A DNA stretch of 64,000 nucleotides from Isoetes taiwanensis (taxonomy: Eukaryota; Streptophyta; Lycopodiopsida; Isoetales; Isoetaceae), in contig JAJEKV010000013.1 in the NCBI GenBank assembly GCA_021234155.1, positions 12,637,959 to 12,701,958 on the forward strand, given 5' to 3'. Made by a program: the position numbers and the translations under genes. The notes under the pieces were generated by a model. It was not told the DNA's origin, searched no databases, and worked only from the letters and a program-made list of their open reading frames with translations. Shown here one piece after another: positions 31,766 through 41,833 of this stretch. Numbering within the stretch: the first letter of the stretch is position 1; each line of letters begins with the position of its first letter.

Positions 31766-32710
31766 GTGAAACCTAGATGGTACAAACACTTACTGAGATC
31801 AAAGAAGCGCTCATATTACAGCAAGAAAGAAATTGAATTATCTGAGAAGTATATAAAAGCTCCAAAGACGTTTTGGGGCATGCTCCAAAACAAGGCCCAA
31901 CACCATGAGCTAAATATAGAGGCCCTGTCTAAACTTGTCCGCGATATTTATGAAAAGGAAGATGCAGAGAACATGCAAATAACCATCACAGATAGGCACC
32001 TTTTCGCCGAGTCAGAGGTACAAGAAACCATAGCAGATATGCAGAATGGTAAGGCATGTGATCTTGATGGCATATGCGTGGAGTTGTTCAAATGGGGCGG
32101 ACCCAAGACTTTGACTGCTATAACAAGTTTGCTGAATGAATGTGTACAGAAAGGGTTACCAAACAGTTGGAAGATGAACCGAGTTCATCCCATTCATAAA
32201 ATGGGTGACCGGAAGGATGCTGGCAACTATAGGACCATCTTAATTGGGAGTACTTTTTCAAAAATCTTAGGCAGCCTGTTAGAGAACAAGCTTAGCACAT
32301 GGGCTGAGAGCAACGGTAAACGCTCACATTCTCAAGCAGGGTTCCGAAGGGACCATAACACTCTAGATCATGCTCTTACGCTCCGGGTGCTCATAGAGAA
32401 GGCCAAGGCTCCTAACTGTGCTTTATATGCTGCCTTCATAGATTTCTCCAAGGCATTTGACACTGTTCCGAGGAAGGGACTGGGAGAAAGAATGGAGAAT
32501 CTTGGTGTCCCTGCAGAAATCAGAAGTGCAGTTTCGCAGCTATATGAAGAGGTCCTCATTAAGCTATCTGTGGGAGACACGGTCAGAAGCACCATTGGCG
32601 TGCGCCAAGGGTGCCCCCTGACGTCCACATTATTTGGTATTTATATAGACGAGCTGGATGAATGGCTCAAATCACGCCATTGGCGCAATTGGCCCCGGGC
32701 ACATACATAG
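31766..32710 (+). pseudogene. LINE 2 reverse transcriptase, main open frame
   Basis: A 314-residue frame covers reverse transcriptase motifs: AKACDLDGICVELFKWGG-like sequence near residue 95, NYRTILIGSTFSKILGSLLE, QAGFRRDHNTLDHALTLRVL, FIDFSKAFDTVPRKGLGERM and GVRQGCPLTSTLFGIYIDEL. The frame is lost just before the catalytic YADD region: around 32700-32740 the order of bases is disturbed and only FDDVVLLASK-like codons remain in another frame. Without the YADD motif in frame it is inactive. It provides the reference for judging breaks in LINE 1. Confidence 0.8.
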
Positions 32711-32849
32711 TTCGATACTTTTATATCTTTGATGATGTAGTTCTATTGGCAAGCAAAAGGATGTACTCCAAAGAACACTTGGACAAACTGGGATCTTTCT
32801 CATGAGACAAAGCACATGACAAGTGAATACCTCTAAATCAAAGATTATG

Positions 32850-33854
32850 ACTTTGGAACCGAGACGTATCGCCATTTGTATGCCAGGGGCAAGAGCTAGA
32901 AACAATAGAAAGATATAAATACCTTGGCCTTATTTTTTCCTCCAAATATAGCTGGAAGGAATGCATCAGCAGTAGAGCAACTGGCGGAAAAGCGGCCTTG
33001 TACAGCATGCTTTCCAAATGTTCCAAAACAGCCTTACATGATTGGGGGCTTAAGAGAATTTTATTTAAGTCTTTGGTGCAGACAGTAGTCCTGTACGGCG
33101 CGCCTGTGTGGGGTCCAAACTTATCTCAGAAGCTGTGGAACCAAATCGAGCAAGTTCAAAAAGTGTTCATCCGCCATGAATTGGGTATCAAATATCGACT
33201 CCATATGCTATCATGCTCACGAGACCGCCTGTTTCGCTGGAGCCGGAGGCCTTATATCGATCGTTAACTTTGTAAACAGAGTCCCGGAGCAACCACAAGA
33301 CAGTCGTCGCATCTTTGCTACTACACTCAAAGCCAAGAGGGCTGGTACAAAGAATGTGTTGAATTGGGCAAGCAAATGGGGATTGACGATGGAAAATTGG
33401 CCGTAACAAAGTGGATGCTCGCCCCCTCCCGGAACAATTAGCAATTGACCGCATGTGGGCCTCTCAAGGCAGCAAGATGCAACACTATGTGCAACATGTC
33501 AATCTAGCAGCTGATCATAAGAGCCAAGGGTACCTCAATGCGAATATCCCTAGGTACTTGAAAAAACTAATGGCAAGATATAGGACCAGCTCACACAAGC
33601 TTGAGCTAGAGACTGGCAGATGGTATAAGATACCAGCCCCGGAGAGAATTTGCAGACTCTGTGATATGCATTGCATAGAAGACGAGGACTACGTATTTAC
33701 TGCGTACCATGCATATGTGGATGTTCGGGAAAAGTTCAACATTCGAGCACATGATTTTTGTTCCTTATTTGCAGCACCATACCCATCATACATAGACATA
33801 GGATTATACATCAAGGCGGTGGATGCCCACCGTTCTTTTCTCTTGAAACTGTAA
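32850..33854 (+). pseudogene. LINE 2 reverse transcriptase thumb and C-terminal region
   Basis: Successive frames at 32998-33267, 33176-33406 and 33411-33854 match LINE 1: ALHDWGLKRILFKSLVQTVV, LNANIPRYLKKLMARYRTSS and the knuckle-like RICRLCDMHCIEDEDYVF. The last Cys of the knuckle in LINE 1 (TSCQAY) is replaced here (TAYHAY). At least two frameshifts separate the pieces. Confidence 0.7.
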
Positions 33855-33934
33855 ACAGTTTGTATACACAGGCTCCATGGCCTCTTCAAGGCCCCAAGAG
33901 AGCAAGTTAATTTATTATTATTATTATTATAAAT

Positions 33935-35340
33935 ACAACACCGAAATCATAGAAAAACCTTAGTAAAAACCGTACAAAAACATAAAAAAAAACCCCTGTT
34001 ATTATGCTACATATTTGCTTAGGCCATTGACCTATACTTGTAATGGAAACAAAGGTTTATACTTGTTGATAATTAAATTGATAGGCTTGATGTGTGCATG
34101 TCTGCCACTAGAATAAGGAGGGGGGTTGAGCTTGGGGCATTATAAAGTACCAGTCGAGACCTCTGCTGGACCATCATTCTTAACTTAAGTGGTTCATTGG
34201 ACTTGAAACAATTGACGGTATTGCAATGAAGTAAAATCCCAGTTTATATTCAACACTGATGCAAAAAGTAAACAAAAGAGACTAGGATTCTGTTAATCAG
34301 AGATAAACAACTGGCGCAATGCCTGGACAACTGATAGGAGCACACTTTCAACCACCCAACCGGGCTCAAGCACAAGAAATCTTTATCTTGCACAAGAAAT
34401 CGTTATCTTGTTCGCAGCAAGGATCCAATGTCCAAGAATTCGTTATCTTGGGAAATCGTCTTGGCAGCAGTGGCTTATGGCAAGGTTGTCAAAAGGCTTT
34501 GGCGGAAAAACAAGTTCAGAGTTGGGGTCGATGCTTGTCGGTGGGCGTAGTCCGAGCTAGTTTGATCGATGGTTTTCAATGCGGGGACTTCACATCTCTT
34601 TATACGGATTGATGGATCGAACCTTTTTCCCTTTTTAGCAGCCCGTGAATAGGTAAGATAATTTTAGTTGCGCATTTGCCTTTTTCTATTTGGATCATCC
34701 TTTTTCCAAAGACGCTTTAGAATCTGCAGCCTATATGATGGAAACGATCTATCTAGAGTAGTTTCGGATCAAATCCGGGAGGTTTTGTCGTAACTTCGGA
34801 TCGCCATTTCGCCACCGTTATCGACCAATTCACTCTGATTTAGTCACAAGGAGATTTTTGGTCAATTTATTATTTCTTTCATAAGCCATGCCCATGCCAT
34901 TGGATCCTTGTGCCTTGAACCTCTCCCCCGAGCTGCTCCGTATCAGGACTTGCACAGTGGTGTATAGAATCTATAACTTAGCCATGGCATATCTGCCTAA
35001 GTTGTTTCTAAGTACTAATTTATGATAGAATACAAGGCTTTAACCTAAGATTGAGGGCTGGAATTCAGTCTTTATGCATTGTGGCAACCTACTGATATCC
35101 CCATGTCTAAGGAAAATGGTTCTATGGTCAAAACATGGCATCTCAACATTGATGGATGTTAGGCAAACTAAGAACACTATGGAATTGGTGGGGCAAACTA
35201 TATGTGCAATCAATTGCACTACCACTAAAATATTGGGCCCCCATGGCACACTCATAGTGCTTATGCTCGTCAAAATACAAAGGTAAAGTTTAGGTGCTAG
35301 GGAACCGCCACCTTTGAGGGTTTCCGGGTTGAAACCGCAG
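33935..35340. other. Unassigned spacer
   Basis: No recognised gene. A 19-bp direct repeat of the type CAAGAAATC(T/G)TTATCTTG occurs at about 34374-34411. A 97-residue frame there (34319-34612) has no recognisable domain. Confidence 0.4.
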
Positions 35341-35769
35341 CAAATAGCCACCGGCGAAGCTTAGCCGGCCCGGCGCGAGCTTAATCGCCAGCCTTCAAAT
35401 GGAACCCCAAAAGGGGGCCCCAACCGTAATCCCTCTCCCCGGAAATTCCGCACCCCTTTTTTCTCTCTCCTGCTTTTGGCGATGGCGAGGTCCTGAGGTC
35501 TACTCCGGCGATCTTCACAGAGGTGTTGGCGGGCCATTTCTCAGAAAAGGCAGGTAAGCCGCGGATGCCGGGGCGACGTTAGGCGTCTTTTCTTGCTAGT
35601 TTTTCATTCTTTTTTTTTTCTTTCTAATCTTTTGTTCTTGCTTTTTTCAAGGATTTGGCCGATTTGGTTCTAGGTGAAGGCGTTGGACAAAAGTAAGGTA
35701 AAGATTTAGTTTTATTTCGAGTATTGATTCAATGTTTAAACTTACTAATGTTTTTTTTCTTCTTTTAGG

Positions 35770-35955
35770 TTCTGCTCCCTTGTTCTTGAGGTAGATACCC
35801 GAGTTTTGAGTTTTTGAGGCAACATTCTGGAGTTTCTGAGCAAGATAGCTGAGTTTCTGAGCAAGATACCTGAGTTTCTGAGGCAAAAGTTTGGAGTTTT
35901 CGAGCAAGATACCCGAGTTTTCGAGTTCTTGGACCAAGATATTAAGATTTCAAGG
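35770..35955 (+). repeat. Short internal repeats in a leader exon
   Basis: The motif GAG(A/T)TT(T/C)TGAG(C/G)(A/C)AA(G/A)ATA(G/C)C recurs five to six times, at about 24-bp spacing, within one transcribed-looking exon. It is short and imperfect, and could be a coding or RNA-structural repeat. Confidence 0.6.
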
Positions 35956-36051
35956 TAAAATTTTCTAGGAGCAATTTTTGTTTCTATTTTTGTTTCTTAC
36001 ATATATTATCTAACGAGTTTTTGCTGTTGCAGATTTGTTGCTCTTGCAGAA

Positions 36052-36318
36052 ATGGGGGAACCAAGGTTTCTTTTGGTCCTTTTAGTTCTTTATGTTGCTA
36101 GGAGGGTTTCTGATTTGTGTTTAAGTAGCAGTCCCTCGTTTACACTTGTGGAGGATGATCTATTAGATGATAATACTATGGAAGATGACACTTTGGTTGC
36201 TGAGAATATTATACAGTCCACAGATCCTTTAGAGGTAGAAAATTTGTTAAGGGATATAGAGAAAGAGCCGTGGTTTGATGAATGTGCAATCTTTATCTGT
36301 GTGCAAACTTTTATATGA
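36052..36318 (+). CDS. Possible first coding exon, signal-anchor-like N-terminus and acidic region
   Basis: The frame starts MGEPRFLLVLLVLYVARRVS directly after an acceptor-like TTGCAG, then becomes acidic (LVEDDLLDDNTMEDDTLV) and ends DIEKEPWFDECAIF before a stop. Just downstream GAAACTGTGTGGAAA is repeated three times. The family is not recognised. Confidence 0.35.
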   Translation: MGEPRFLLVLLVLYVARRVSDLCLSSSPSFTLVEDDLLDDNTMEDDTLVAENIIQSTDPLEVENLLRDIEKEPWFDECAIFICVQTFI

Positions 36319-36989
36319 AACTGTGTGGAAAATTCTATCTGGAAATCACTTTTATATGAAACTGTGTGGAAACTTTATGAAACTGTGTGGTGGCGGCGCT
36401 CTAAGCGGCGCCGCCAGGAAACCCTTACCCAAAATATTACAAAAAAAAAAAACTTATAGTGGAAACTCGAGGAATTTCCAGGGAGCAGGGGTTTACGGTT
36501 AGGTCTTCTTCCAAATGGCGACCAGGAACGGCATGCTAACTGCCTGGAGAATTCCCCGTTCACTTGAGATGTAACAAACATGATGACGGATTCGATTCGA
36601 AGATGCGGTACCACTAAAGAGTATGGATGATGAGTTTAAGTGCTTGTTTTGGTCCAGGCAAAGGAAACAGGCAATGTCTTCCATTTGGCATAAGGATCTT
36701 TGTCTTCTAAAAATCGATACGGCTTCGCCAACTAAAGCACAAGTTGGACTAAAATCTGCAGCCAAAAATCTGTGATGAGTTGTGCTTTTTCGGCTCTAAC
36801 ATAAGGGCAAAGAACATGCAGGGAGCTTACAGTCCGGCTCTAGCAGTGGCAGGGATAGAAATGGCATGAAAATCTTTCACTTCTTGGAGATAGTTATGGC
36901 TTCGCCAAGTAATGCTGCTGTTAGAGTAGAATGTTGCCAAATTAAGCAGCAAAAATGCCTCTAAATGGCAGACAACATCGATGATGAGC

Positions 36990-37410
36990 TGGATGCTGTG
37001 GCTGCCTGTAACCTAATGGCATAAAGCTTGCACAGAGCGTATAGAAACGCCCAGTGTCTTGCTCCAGCTATGGCCGGGATGGAGAAGGCACACATCAAGA
37101 ATCTGAATCGGGCACAGCTCCTTGATCTAATTAAGAGGGCAGGCTTACCTCTTAACACTCTCTGTAAAGCTGCTGGGGAGGCTCCACAACCTTCGAAGCT
37201 CTTTCTGCAAGAAATTGTTGCAAAATACAGTCTAGTGGCTGCTCCCTCCTAGCCCAAGGCCTTAGGGATCAGAAAATTCGTGGCTAGCAATGGCGAAGGT
37301 TGCAGCTCTCAAGCAGCAGAGAACAACAATATTCAGGCAATGAACACTGAAGAAATTGTGCATCTAGACAGTGAAGATCCAGAAGAAGACATGGACGTCA
37401 TTCCCAATCA
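36990..37410 (+). CDS. Possible exons: SAP-like helix and acidic tail
   Basis: A frame at 37028-37252 contains AHIKNLNRAQLLDLIKRAGL, which resembles a SAP-type helix-turn-helix. A frame at 37280-37411 carries NTEEIVHLDSEDPEEDMDVI and ends at CAG before GTTTCT. A stop (TAG, 37250) separates the two, so either a splice or a break lies between. Function unknown. Confidence 0.3.
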
Positions 37411-37836
37411 GGTTTCTTTAGCATTAGATCTGTTTCAAGATCGTGGTAGCTATATAATGCTAGTGAACTTTAACAGAATTTTCATTTTCTGGATTGTGGA
37501 TAGGTAAATAGCAAATCGCAAGTATTGCTTAAAAATATCTGAGATACTTTGTGTCAAGGCCAGACACAAAATCAAAGATCCAATTACTGTGGTTCTTTGT
37601 CTTCCTTTTGCATCTCAAAATCCACTCTGATTATTCATTTGTTGTTAGACTTGTTAGCTGAGAAATTATATGGAAAGAAAGTCTTACCAGGGCCTTCTCT
37701 TTAGAATCTTTTACTTGCAGATCTTCTTTAGTGAAACGGACATATTCTGTGGGAATTCTTACAGGCTAATCAAGTTCTTGGTCCCTTGGTCTGTTATTTC
37801 TGTTATTTCAATATTGACAGTTGCTGTTATTTCTAG

Positions 37837-38135
37837 ATGCAACACTCTTCTTACATGCAAAGGTTCTTCTCAAGGCAGAGGGGGCTGTTGTTGGTATGGG
37901 AGAAGTGTCCGTCCTTGGACCCGCAATATCACATGGCGTCCAAATGGATGCTTCATCTGTAACAATTGAAGTCCAGCAAGTCTTTCTCAACATTCGTCTT
38001 CCATTTCCAAGTATGGGAGCAGAGTTTTTAACCGAATGCCAAGGATCTTTTGTTCGTTGGCCAGTTACAGACCTGTTATTGGTGCAGACCTGTTATTGGT
38101 GCAGGCACCATCAAATGAAATTCCTAGCACCTCAG
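37837..38135 (+). CDS. DUF8039-like exon
   Basis: After the acceptor TTTCTAG at 37836, a frame reads KVLLKAEGAVVGMGEVSVLG, then SSVTIEVQQVFLNIRLPFPS and CQGSFVRWPVTDLL. The spacing of a V-rich strand, an LP-x-P loop and GSFV-x-WP matches the DUF8039-like domain of plant transposon-encoded and transposon-derived proteins (name from memory). A similar arrangement is seen on the minus strand at 9.4-9.65 kb. The exon end is uncertain because a 13-bp GACCTGTTATTGGTGCA repeat occurs at 38070-38105. Function unknown. Confidence 0.45.
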
Positions 38136-38219
38136 GTATTTGTTAAAATAGTGCAGTTCGAATTTAAAAGTAACTCATTACATATTTCGTTGTAGCTTCA
38201 TTATATAATTCTGTTGTAG

Positions 38220-38334
38220 GAATAAAAGCTCAGAGGCGATGGCAAAGAATCGCAGAGACAATAACCAATCAGGCCTCGACCCTTCATAATCATATTGCAG
38301 GTTACTCTCAGCTTGGTACCCCCCGCTTGCCACA
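38220..38334 (+). CDS. Possible exon downstream of DUF8039-like exon
   Basis: Between an acceptor (TTGTAG, 38219) and a donor (CACAG-GTATCT, about 38335) a frame reads GIKAQRRWQRIAETITNQAS followed by LGTPRLPQ. Splice sites and composition support an exon; no family is recognised. Confidence 0.3.
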
Positions 38335-39102
38335 GGTATCTATCTGCTCCAATTCCTACTGCCATATGCAATTTCTACATGTCATACAATGGGTCCAAAA
38401 TGCTCATATATACTGCTCTACTGTCATTGTGAAGCCATAAGGTTGCTGATCTGGGCTTAACTGTCACACTGTTGTTGGCATGAATTATGGCGGCTACAAC
38501 GCCCTCATCGACAAAACCATTTATTATTAGCAGACCAGTTTGCATGTGTCTGTCCTCCATATATTGTAAGGACTTGGAAAATGGGTTAACTATGCTTAGA
38601 ACAGAGCCAACTTGGACAACCCATGCAAGTGGCACTAGGTTAGCTACTGCAATGGTGGAACGTTCAGCACTGTCATGCAAGTACCAATGCAGAGGCTGTG
38701 ATGCAAGTACCAATGCAGAGGCTATGAGGGGGAATGTTTTTTAGAAACGTGCATTGCTGCAGCTCTCTTGCTGTCCAAAAGGAACTTGCATCACTACTGT
38801 TGACCACAAGATGCTTAATAACTCTATCAGGGCTGCACGAGTTCACGCAGCCACCTTCATAGACTTGCAAAGTATATGTATCTTTTGTATAAATGGAATT
38901 TTTACTGAAGCTAAAGGCTTGATCACGCATTCATGGCATTTCCTGCATGATCTTATCTTTTAGTCCACAATTTCAGCAATTTTTTGTCCACAATTTCAGT
39001 AATTGTACAATGTAGGAGGAATCTGCAGCATTCCACCTTTAAGTTCATTTTTTATCTTTAAGTTTATACTTAGTCTTGACTTGCTTTTATTTGTTCGTTT
39101 CA

Positions 39103-39455
39103 GAGGAAGAGGAGGAGAATGTTGTCTCTTCTCAAGAGAAGTATGCAATCCATATGAACACCTTGGAGTTAAGGTAAAAATCGTCTATCAATGTGATTAA
39201 AATCTGAAATTTGAGTATGCTTGCATTCTTTTTAATATGTTGTCTTTTTGCAGTGTGAAGGAAAAAGAGGCTGTATGCATGTTCCTTCTGAAAATCTCGA
39301 ACGTGGATCAAATGTATTCTCAATTGAACAAGTTCATGGCAGAGAAGAACAAAGCAAGGCAGCGAACGTTCATAGGTACTAGGAGAACTACACAAACACA
39401 AGAGTTGGACTTAGTGGTAGAGTACTTGTTGAGCAAAAACTCTCAGTTAAGTTAA
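39103..39455 (+). CDS. Possible terminal exons with coiled-coil region
   Basis: An acidic exon (EEEEENVVSSQEKYAIHMNT, ending LR before GTAAAA at about 39174) and, after TTTTTGCAG at 39253, a frame with VKEKEAVCMFLLKISNVDQM and YSQLNKFMAEKNKARQRTFI ending in a stop at 39453. The helical pattern suggests a dimerisation region. Family unknown. Confidence 0.35.
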
Positions 39456-39599
39456 CTGCTAGGAAACAGCCTGGACAAGCAGAATTTTGTGCATCAGATT
39501 TGATTCTTGAAATATGATCAGTTGTTACTGCTGTTTTTGAAAATAATGAGAAATCTTATCAATTTCTTGCTGGTTCAATTTGTTACTTATCAACGTATT

Positions 39600-40160
39600 T
39601 TTGAAATGGGTATTATCTTACAAATGTATAACCGGGCATTTTCTTATGAATGACAATAGGGTATTATCTCACGAATGATAACAGGGATTATTCGGAGAAC
39701 AGGGTATGTTATTTGAAACAGGGTATGTTATTTGGAATGGGGTATTATGTGTAACAGGAAGGAAGGAAGGAAGGAAGTTACTTTTATCGTCCACGGAGAC
39801 CAATCGGTCTATGGGACCCAATACAAAAACAGGGTGTTATTTGAAATAGGGTATGTTATTTGAAACAGGGTATGTTATTTGGAATGGGGTATTATTTGTA
39901 ACAGGGTATTATTTGGGTATGATCTGAAATAGGGTATCCCTTGAACAGGGCATTATCTCTTACGAATGATAACAGGGTATGAATTCACATTCTTTGAATG
40001 GGGGATTGCGACACCAGTTTAATAGGGTATTAACATGCAAATGAGGAAAAGGGGGATTGTGGCCAAATACCCCGATTCCAAAAATACATTTTATCCCCTG
40101 TTGTTTGACAGAAAAGGGGGATTTAATAGGTATTTTTTTGGGGTATTTCTTAGGGTATTG
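39600..40160. repeat. AACAGGGTATGTTATTTG minisatellite
   Basis: Short irregular copies of (A/T)ACAGGGTAT(T/G)(A/G)TTATTTG(A/G)AA(T/C) run for about 500 bp, interrupted by GGAA tetranucleotides. It resembles the G-rich minisatellite at 26.4-26.85 kb in using GGGGTATT blocks. Confidence 0.65.
39757..39778. repeat. (GGAA)n microsatellite
   Basis: About five GGAA repeats. A similar run is at 51259-51285. Confidence 0.8.
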
Positions 40161-40840
40161 GAGCACCTTTTTCGTTGTGTAGATCTCACTTCTGTTGATA
40201 AGCACTATTGGGACAATTTTTTTAGAGTGCATGAGATGGAGCGGTAGAATGAAGTGACTTTGTTTGTATATGGCACAGTCGAAGGCACATTCATCTGCTT
40301 CGATGGCAAAAAGGGTAAGATTATCAAGCACTCGTGGTCCCTTGGAGGTGAGGGATGTAGCAAATGCGTCCTAGATGAAACAAAACAAAAAATATGGTAT
40401 TTAACAGATCAAATACATCGAATCTACATTCGAATCTTATATCCTTACATCTTCATTTTCATTTATTCGTGGCACAGATATTGACAGCAAACTAAGAATA
40501 TAATCACCATATCTATGGCGGTCCCGGCGTCCATAGCAATCACTAAACGGCTTCTCAAGATCGTTCTTTCTATGAAATACTCTTTGGGTCTTTGGATCAT
40601 TCCACAACACAATAGCTGCAGATATAGAAATTAGCTGCAACGAACATACACCAGCAATTGACATAAAGGAAAATAACTACAACAGACATTAAATTGTGTG
40701 TGCTTGCAAATGATTACCCGGGCTTGCATAAATTTAGCGAGACAAATCTCCAAACTAAAGTCATGTTTGTAAATAAAACTGCATATGGGTAAAAGCACGC
40801 TGTGGTGTTCCAATTCGGCTGTCCCCCCTGTCCCCCCAAA
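40160..40840. other. Unassigned spacer
   Basis: A 76-residue plus frame (40254-40484, with VEGTFICFDGKKGKIIKHSW) has a beta-propeller-like look but no confirming motif. Nothing else is recognised. Confidence 0.3.
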
Positions 40841-41061
40841 ATGTGGCGTTGCATCCACCACTTTTGTGGTATGAAAGTATAATTATGGCACCGCTTAGCT
40901 GCCGGTATTTAAGAATAGAGTCCCGCTCAGCTGTGGGGGAAATTCTAATTTCAAAAACTAAAATTCAAATTCAAATTCCTATTCTTTGGCCCCTTCCTGT
41001 TCTTTGTCTACGTCCTGTTCTTTGGCTCCCTCCCTGCTGCGAGCTCCAATCCATTGTGGAT

Positions 41062-41833
41062 ATGGATGTCAATGAGGTAATCTGTACACAAACCGGCATT
41101 TCAGACAGGAGAAAACGAAGAAGAACCAAGGAACAAGAAATGTTGAAGAAAAGACGCCAGAGGAAAAGAAGAAGAGAAGAAAAATTGGAGTTTGCAGAAT
41201 TGGCAGAAGGATCCGGTTCATCAAGAAGTGCAAGCAGTAAACGCCGTATTGTCCTTAATTTGCTAACGTCTTTCCATAAACAGACCAAAAGAATGGAGGA
41301 TAGCACGAAGAAAGAAATTTTACTTGATTTTTTGAGGGATAAAACATTGGAAAAATTCATAGGTGAAGAATTAAAGGATTTGGAAGCCAAGAGCATCGTT
41401 ATAAGGAGCCTCTGGGACTCCATGCAGACTGTCAAACTCTCTACCAGCAATGACTGCCTAGCAGCCAAGAATAGCTGCCTTGCAATGTCTGTACCACGCC
41501 GTGCAGATTCTGAAACAAGTGACAAAATCAGCCAGCGAGATCTTGGAAAGGTATTAGGTGTTCACCCAAGAAACCTGCAAAAGGCAAAGAAAAAGAGGGA
41601 AGAGATCGATTACAATGGTGGGAAATGGGTTTCTTACAAGAGGGCTAAAAGATTCGATGCAATTTCAGATGAATATATAGAAAAGATGCAATTTCAGATG
41701 AACATATAGAAAAGATTCAAAAATTTTGGATTGAGAACACCAGAGTGTCTCCTAACACAAAGGATGTTAGAACTAGAAGATTGGAGAGAAATGTAAGAGA
41801 AGAACATGCTGCCCACTATCCGGAGGAATCACG
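41062..41833 (+). pseudogene. DFAENY-family gene, N-terminal exon
   Basis: The likely start is MDVNEVICTQTGISDRRKRR at 41062, since upstream residues are low-quality hydrophobic sequence. A strongly basic stretch (residues about 15-45, RKRRRTKEQEMLKKRRQRKR) is a probable nuclear localisation signal. A helical region and SQRDLGKVLGVHPRNLQKAK, which looks like a helix-turn-helix, follow near residue 165-185. The frame breaks at 41709, but coding sequence continues in another frame (IQKFWIENTRVSPNTKDVRT) to a donor at 41833. The break falls inside a 23-bp duplication (ATGCAATTTCAGATGAA(C/T)ATATAGAAAAGAT), so it is a recent slippage. It joins the downstream domain at 43.67-45.56 kb. Confidence 0.5.

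Larger units (their letters stand above)
31000..33931 (+). mobile_element. LINE 2: 5'-truncated relative of LINE 1
   Basis: Homology to LINE 1 begins inside the endonuclease (YFAPPNASIYNNQELDISDP near 31015; LINE 1 has YFAPSNAAIYN) and continues to the 3' end. The 5' part, with ORF1 and most of the endonuclease, is missing, as expected of incomplete reverse transcription. The element ends with the GGCCTCTTCAAGGCC stem, AAGAGAGC and a (TTA)n tail at 33908-33931. Amino-acid identity to LINE 1 is high, but nucleotide changes are many, so the two are different subfamilies. Confidence 0.85.
35475..39455 (+). other. Candidate multi-exon gene with a DUF8039-like exon
   Basis: A series of plausible splice sites on the plus strand links short coding pieces: 5' leader exons separated by introns (donors GCAG-GTAAGC near 35553, AAG-GTAAAG near 35697, AAG-GTAAAA near 35954; acceptors TTTTTCAAG, TTTTAG, TTGCAG), an ATG frame at 36052, an acidic exon near 37280-37411, a DUF8039-like exon (37837 on), an exon at 38220-38334 and helical exons at 39103-39175 and 39254-39455. 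Domain content points to a transposon-associated or domesticated gene. The frame between 36318 and 37280 is poor, so parts may be decayed. Confidence 0.4.
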
